DNA from: Oscillospiraceae bacterium HV4-5-C5C
Lineage (GTDB): Bacteria; Bacillota; Clostridia; Saccharofermentanales; Fastidiosipilaceae
Assembly (NCBI GenBank): GCA_012034405.1
Contig: JAAVLZ010000002.1
Span: 1-64,000, forward strand
Length of the DNA stretch: 64,000 nt
Reading direction: 5' to 3'
The position numbers and the translations under genes were made by a program. Shown in pieces: positions 63,601 through 64,000 of this stretch (position 1 is the first letter of the stretch; each line of letters begins with the position of its first letter). The notes beneath the pieces were generated by a model, which made no database searches, was not told the DNA's origin, and was given only the letters and a program-made list of their open reading frames with translations.

Positions 63601-64000
63601 TTTGCTGTGTCAAGCTGTTGCTGAACTGTCTGCTTTTCACTGCTATATTGGTTGAGCTTTTCGTCCAGGTCCGCTTGCCTCTGCTCCAATTCGGTTTGGG
63701 CGGTATCCAGCTGATCCTGGCCCTCCTTAAGTTCTGCTGCGCTATCCTTCAACTGGTTTTCTGAATCTGTAATCGTCTGCCAAGCGTCACTCAATTCAGT
63801 ATCTGCTTGAGTTTTTGCTTCATCATAATCGGCTTGAGCCTCGTCTAACTGATCCTGGGCATCCTGTTTTAATTCCTGCAGCCGGCTGGCTGTCTGCTGA
63901 GCGGAAAAAGTATCTAGTTGCTGGTTCAGGTCTTGAATCTGTTGGTTGTAGGCGTTGGTATAGGCAGCGGCAGACTGTGTAATGGTTATTTCTGCTGCCG
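60657..64000 (-). CDS. Large FtsX-type ABC permease with coiled-coil and PT-repeat, partial at 5' end
   Basis: Membrane protein on the minus strand, more than 1110 residues; the frame stays open to the window edge, so the true start lies outside. The outer region is a coiled coil rich in Gln, Asp and Ala (heptads such as QLDQAKQNLAQRQADL), interrupted by a Pro-Thr-rich stretch of EPTA/APTV units, then another coiled coil, then two FtsX cores with membrane segments VFPVFFFLVALLVCLTSM, IGVYWPLAALCLLAAMTATLLAAVGA, RFFTTILGIGGCTALLLTG, VVWVIVLSAGLLAVVVLYNLTN, and a final SYLYAAAFTMACTLVVNLIMSP. FtsX signatures EDRTQIGTLKALGYS and ERTREIATLKVLGF are both present. It is of the type that pairs with a separate ATPase for export or signalling. 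The ATPase would be expected upstream, outside the window. Confidence 0.85.
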   Translation of the reverse strand, partial: AAEITITQSAAAYTNAYNQQIQDLNQQLDTFSAQQTASRLQELKQDAQDQLDEAQADYDEAKTQADTELSDAWQTITDSENQLKDSAAELKEGQDQLDTAQTELEQRQADLDEKLNQYSSEKQTVQQQLDTAKSQLDQAKQNLAQRQADLAAAQTTYEQGLTEYQSNLAAFEVKEQAVTAAIAELPDWDASSNAIESSSQQADALDAAAAALEQQAAGLTTQSSTQTSTEAVAELTADPALAPSTDATATSAIAPAATPGTEPTAEPTVAPTAEPTAEPTVTPTVAPTAEPTAEPTAEPTVAPTVAPTAEPTAEPTVAPTAEPTAEPTVEPSPSPAPSKEELLIQAQALREQASTIRQQLVDQAAAGLETAATALAQAGQQQQADELRSAAASAANQQDLTQLCDLIRAQGPVFSNLTQSWQQQLQEGQTQLDQAQTQLVQAKAQLDSGAVQISQAQTRLDQSQQELDQKQAEADSQFSQAWEQLQDGQRQIDSAYQTLEAKQTEIDQGKAQLADGQEQLEQAKATYADKQSEATDQLTEAQEQIQDGQDQIDQLEEPVWYISSRSDNPGYSELKSNAERIDNISKVFPVFFFLVALLVCLTSMTRMVEEDRTQIGTLKALGYSNTAIVSKYTSYGLFASVGGSLLGIPLGLWLLPNVIWDAYRIMYNLPRAVIGVYWPLAALCLLAAMTATLLAAVGASYHSLQESAASLMRPAAPKPGKRVFLERLPLIWKRLKFSQKVTVRNLFRYKKRFFTTILGIGGCTALLLTGLGIHDSIFGLADRQYDHLFTYNLVVSLDQGASASDDSELNHYLDQADNSYLYTRNSTITASAGDHSVQDSVYLTVPEDQSQFTQFIGLYDRQSKATLTFPEDNTAAITEKLAALLDVKVGDNISIQEGDQTYTVKVSRIVENYAMHYVYLSAATYREISGSDPVYNRVLVRLSQTEQADTELQNILTCRNVAGAANLDASKNTVEDMMNSLNTVVWVIVLSAGLLAVVVLYNLTNINITERTREIATLKVLGFYDRDVNAYVYRENLWLTLIGTLLGLVMGVFLHRFVILTAEIDNLMFQRVVNWPSYLYAAAFTMACTLVVNLIMSPRLKHIDMISSLKSAE
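63008..63219. repeat. 12-bp tandem repeat in the large permease gene
   Basis: Roughly 18 copies of a 12-base unit close to GCGGTCGGCTCA or GCGGTCGGCGCG, encoding on the minus strand tetrads EPTA, EPTV and APTV. All units keep frame. The stretch is prone to slippage and may vary in copy number between strains or be misassembled. Confidence 0.9.

Overview
The window looks like a chromosomal segment of an anaerobic, glycan-using member of the Clostridia (Firmicutes). The pointers are a Trp-type T-box leader in front of a trp operon, strong AGGAGG-type ribosome binding sites, CUT1 sugar permeases without their own ATPase, a FeoA-FeoB fusion, an Adc/Znu-type zinc importer with 7-1-7 palindromes, and a VTC/DUF4956/Cthe_2159-like cluster. 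Base composition is balanced to slightly GC-rich by eye. No rRNA, tRNA, insertion sequence, phage gene or CRISPR array was seen. Species cannot be assigned from the sequence alone.

Layout. 0.1-3.1 kb: a CUT1 sugar ABC transporter whose binding protein lacks its N-terminus. 3.1-18.7 kb: a loosely packed stretch of single genes with long intergenic gaps and several gene relics: DUF1294, a P-loop kinase stub, an APH-like kinase, a P-loop kinase, a large unknown protein, YccF, glutathione peroxidase with an OhrR-type regulator, a CDF metal exporter, a GT2-GtrA protein, YbaK, AIM24, a GH32 fructan hydrolase, a GNAT, a LURP-one-like protein and MetF. At about 18.78-18.81 kb the 3' ends of metE (minus strand) and oppC (plus strand) are joined, both having lost their 5' parts. 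18.9-21 kb: oppD-oppF. 21-44 kb: an FMN enzyme; a GH95-GH67-GH2 run; divergent zinc uptake genes with two Zur-like boxes; a second GH95 followed by VTC, DUF4956 and a beta-helix lipoprotein; a MacB-like exporter; a ClC protein; MgtC; and GH88. 44-46 kb: an FGGY kinase. 46-53 kb: promoter, T-box and trpEGDCFBA. 53-61 kb: FeoAB, uxuA, uxuB and a DUF4091/GH123-like protein. The window ends inside a very large FtsX-type permease on the minus strand.

How it fits together. GH95 (two), GH67, GH2, GH88, the DUF4091 protein, UxuA and UxuB, the FGGY kinase and the sugar importer point to intracellular breakdown of fucosylated or galactosylated, glucuronate-decorated oligosaccharides from hemicellulose, pectin or mucin-like glycans, feeding uronate catabolism. 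None of these hydrolases shows a signal peptide, so import must come first. The beta-helix lipoprotein is the one surface protein in the set that plausibly touches polysaccharide. Metal and redox genes (Zn uptake, Fe(II) uptake, CDF export, GPx-OhrR) are scattered between.

Starts were chosen by ribosome binding site where the longest open frame disagreed with it; this is noted per gene. Functions are inferred from recognisable motifs and family knowledge; no database search was run.
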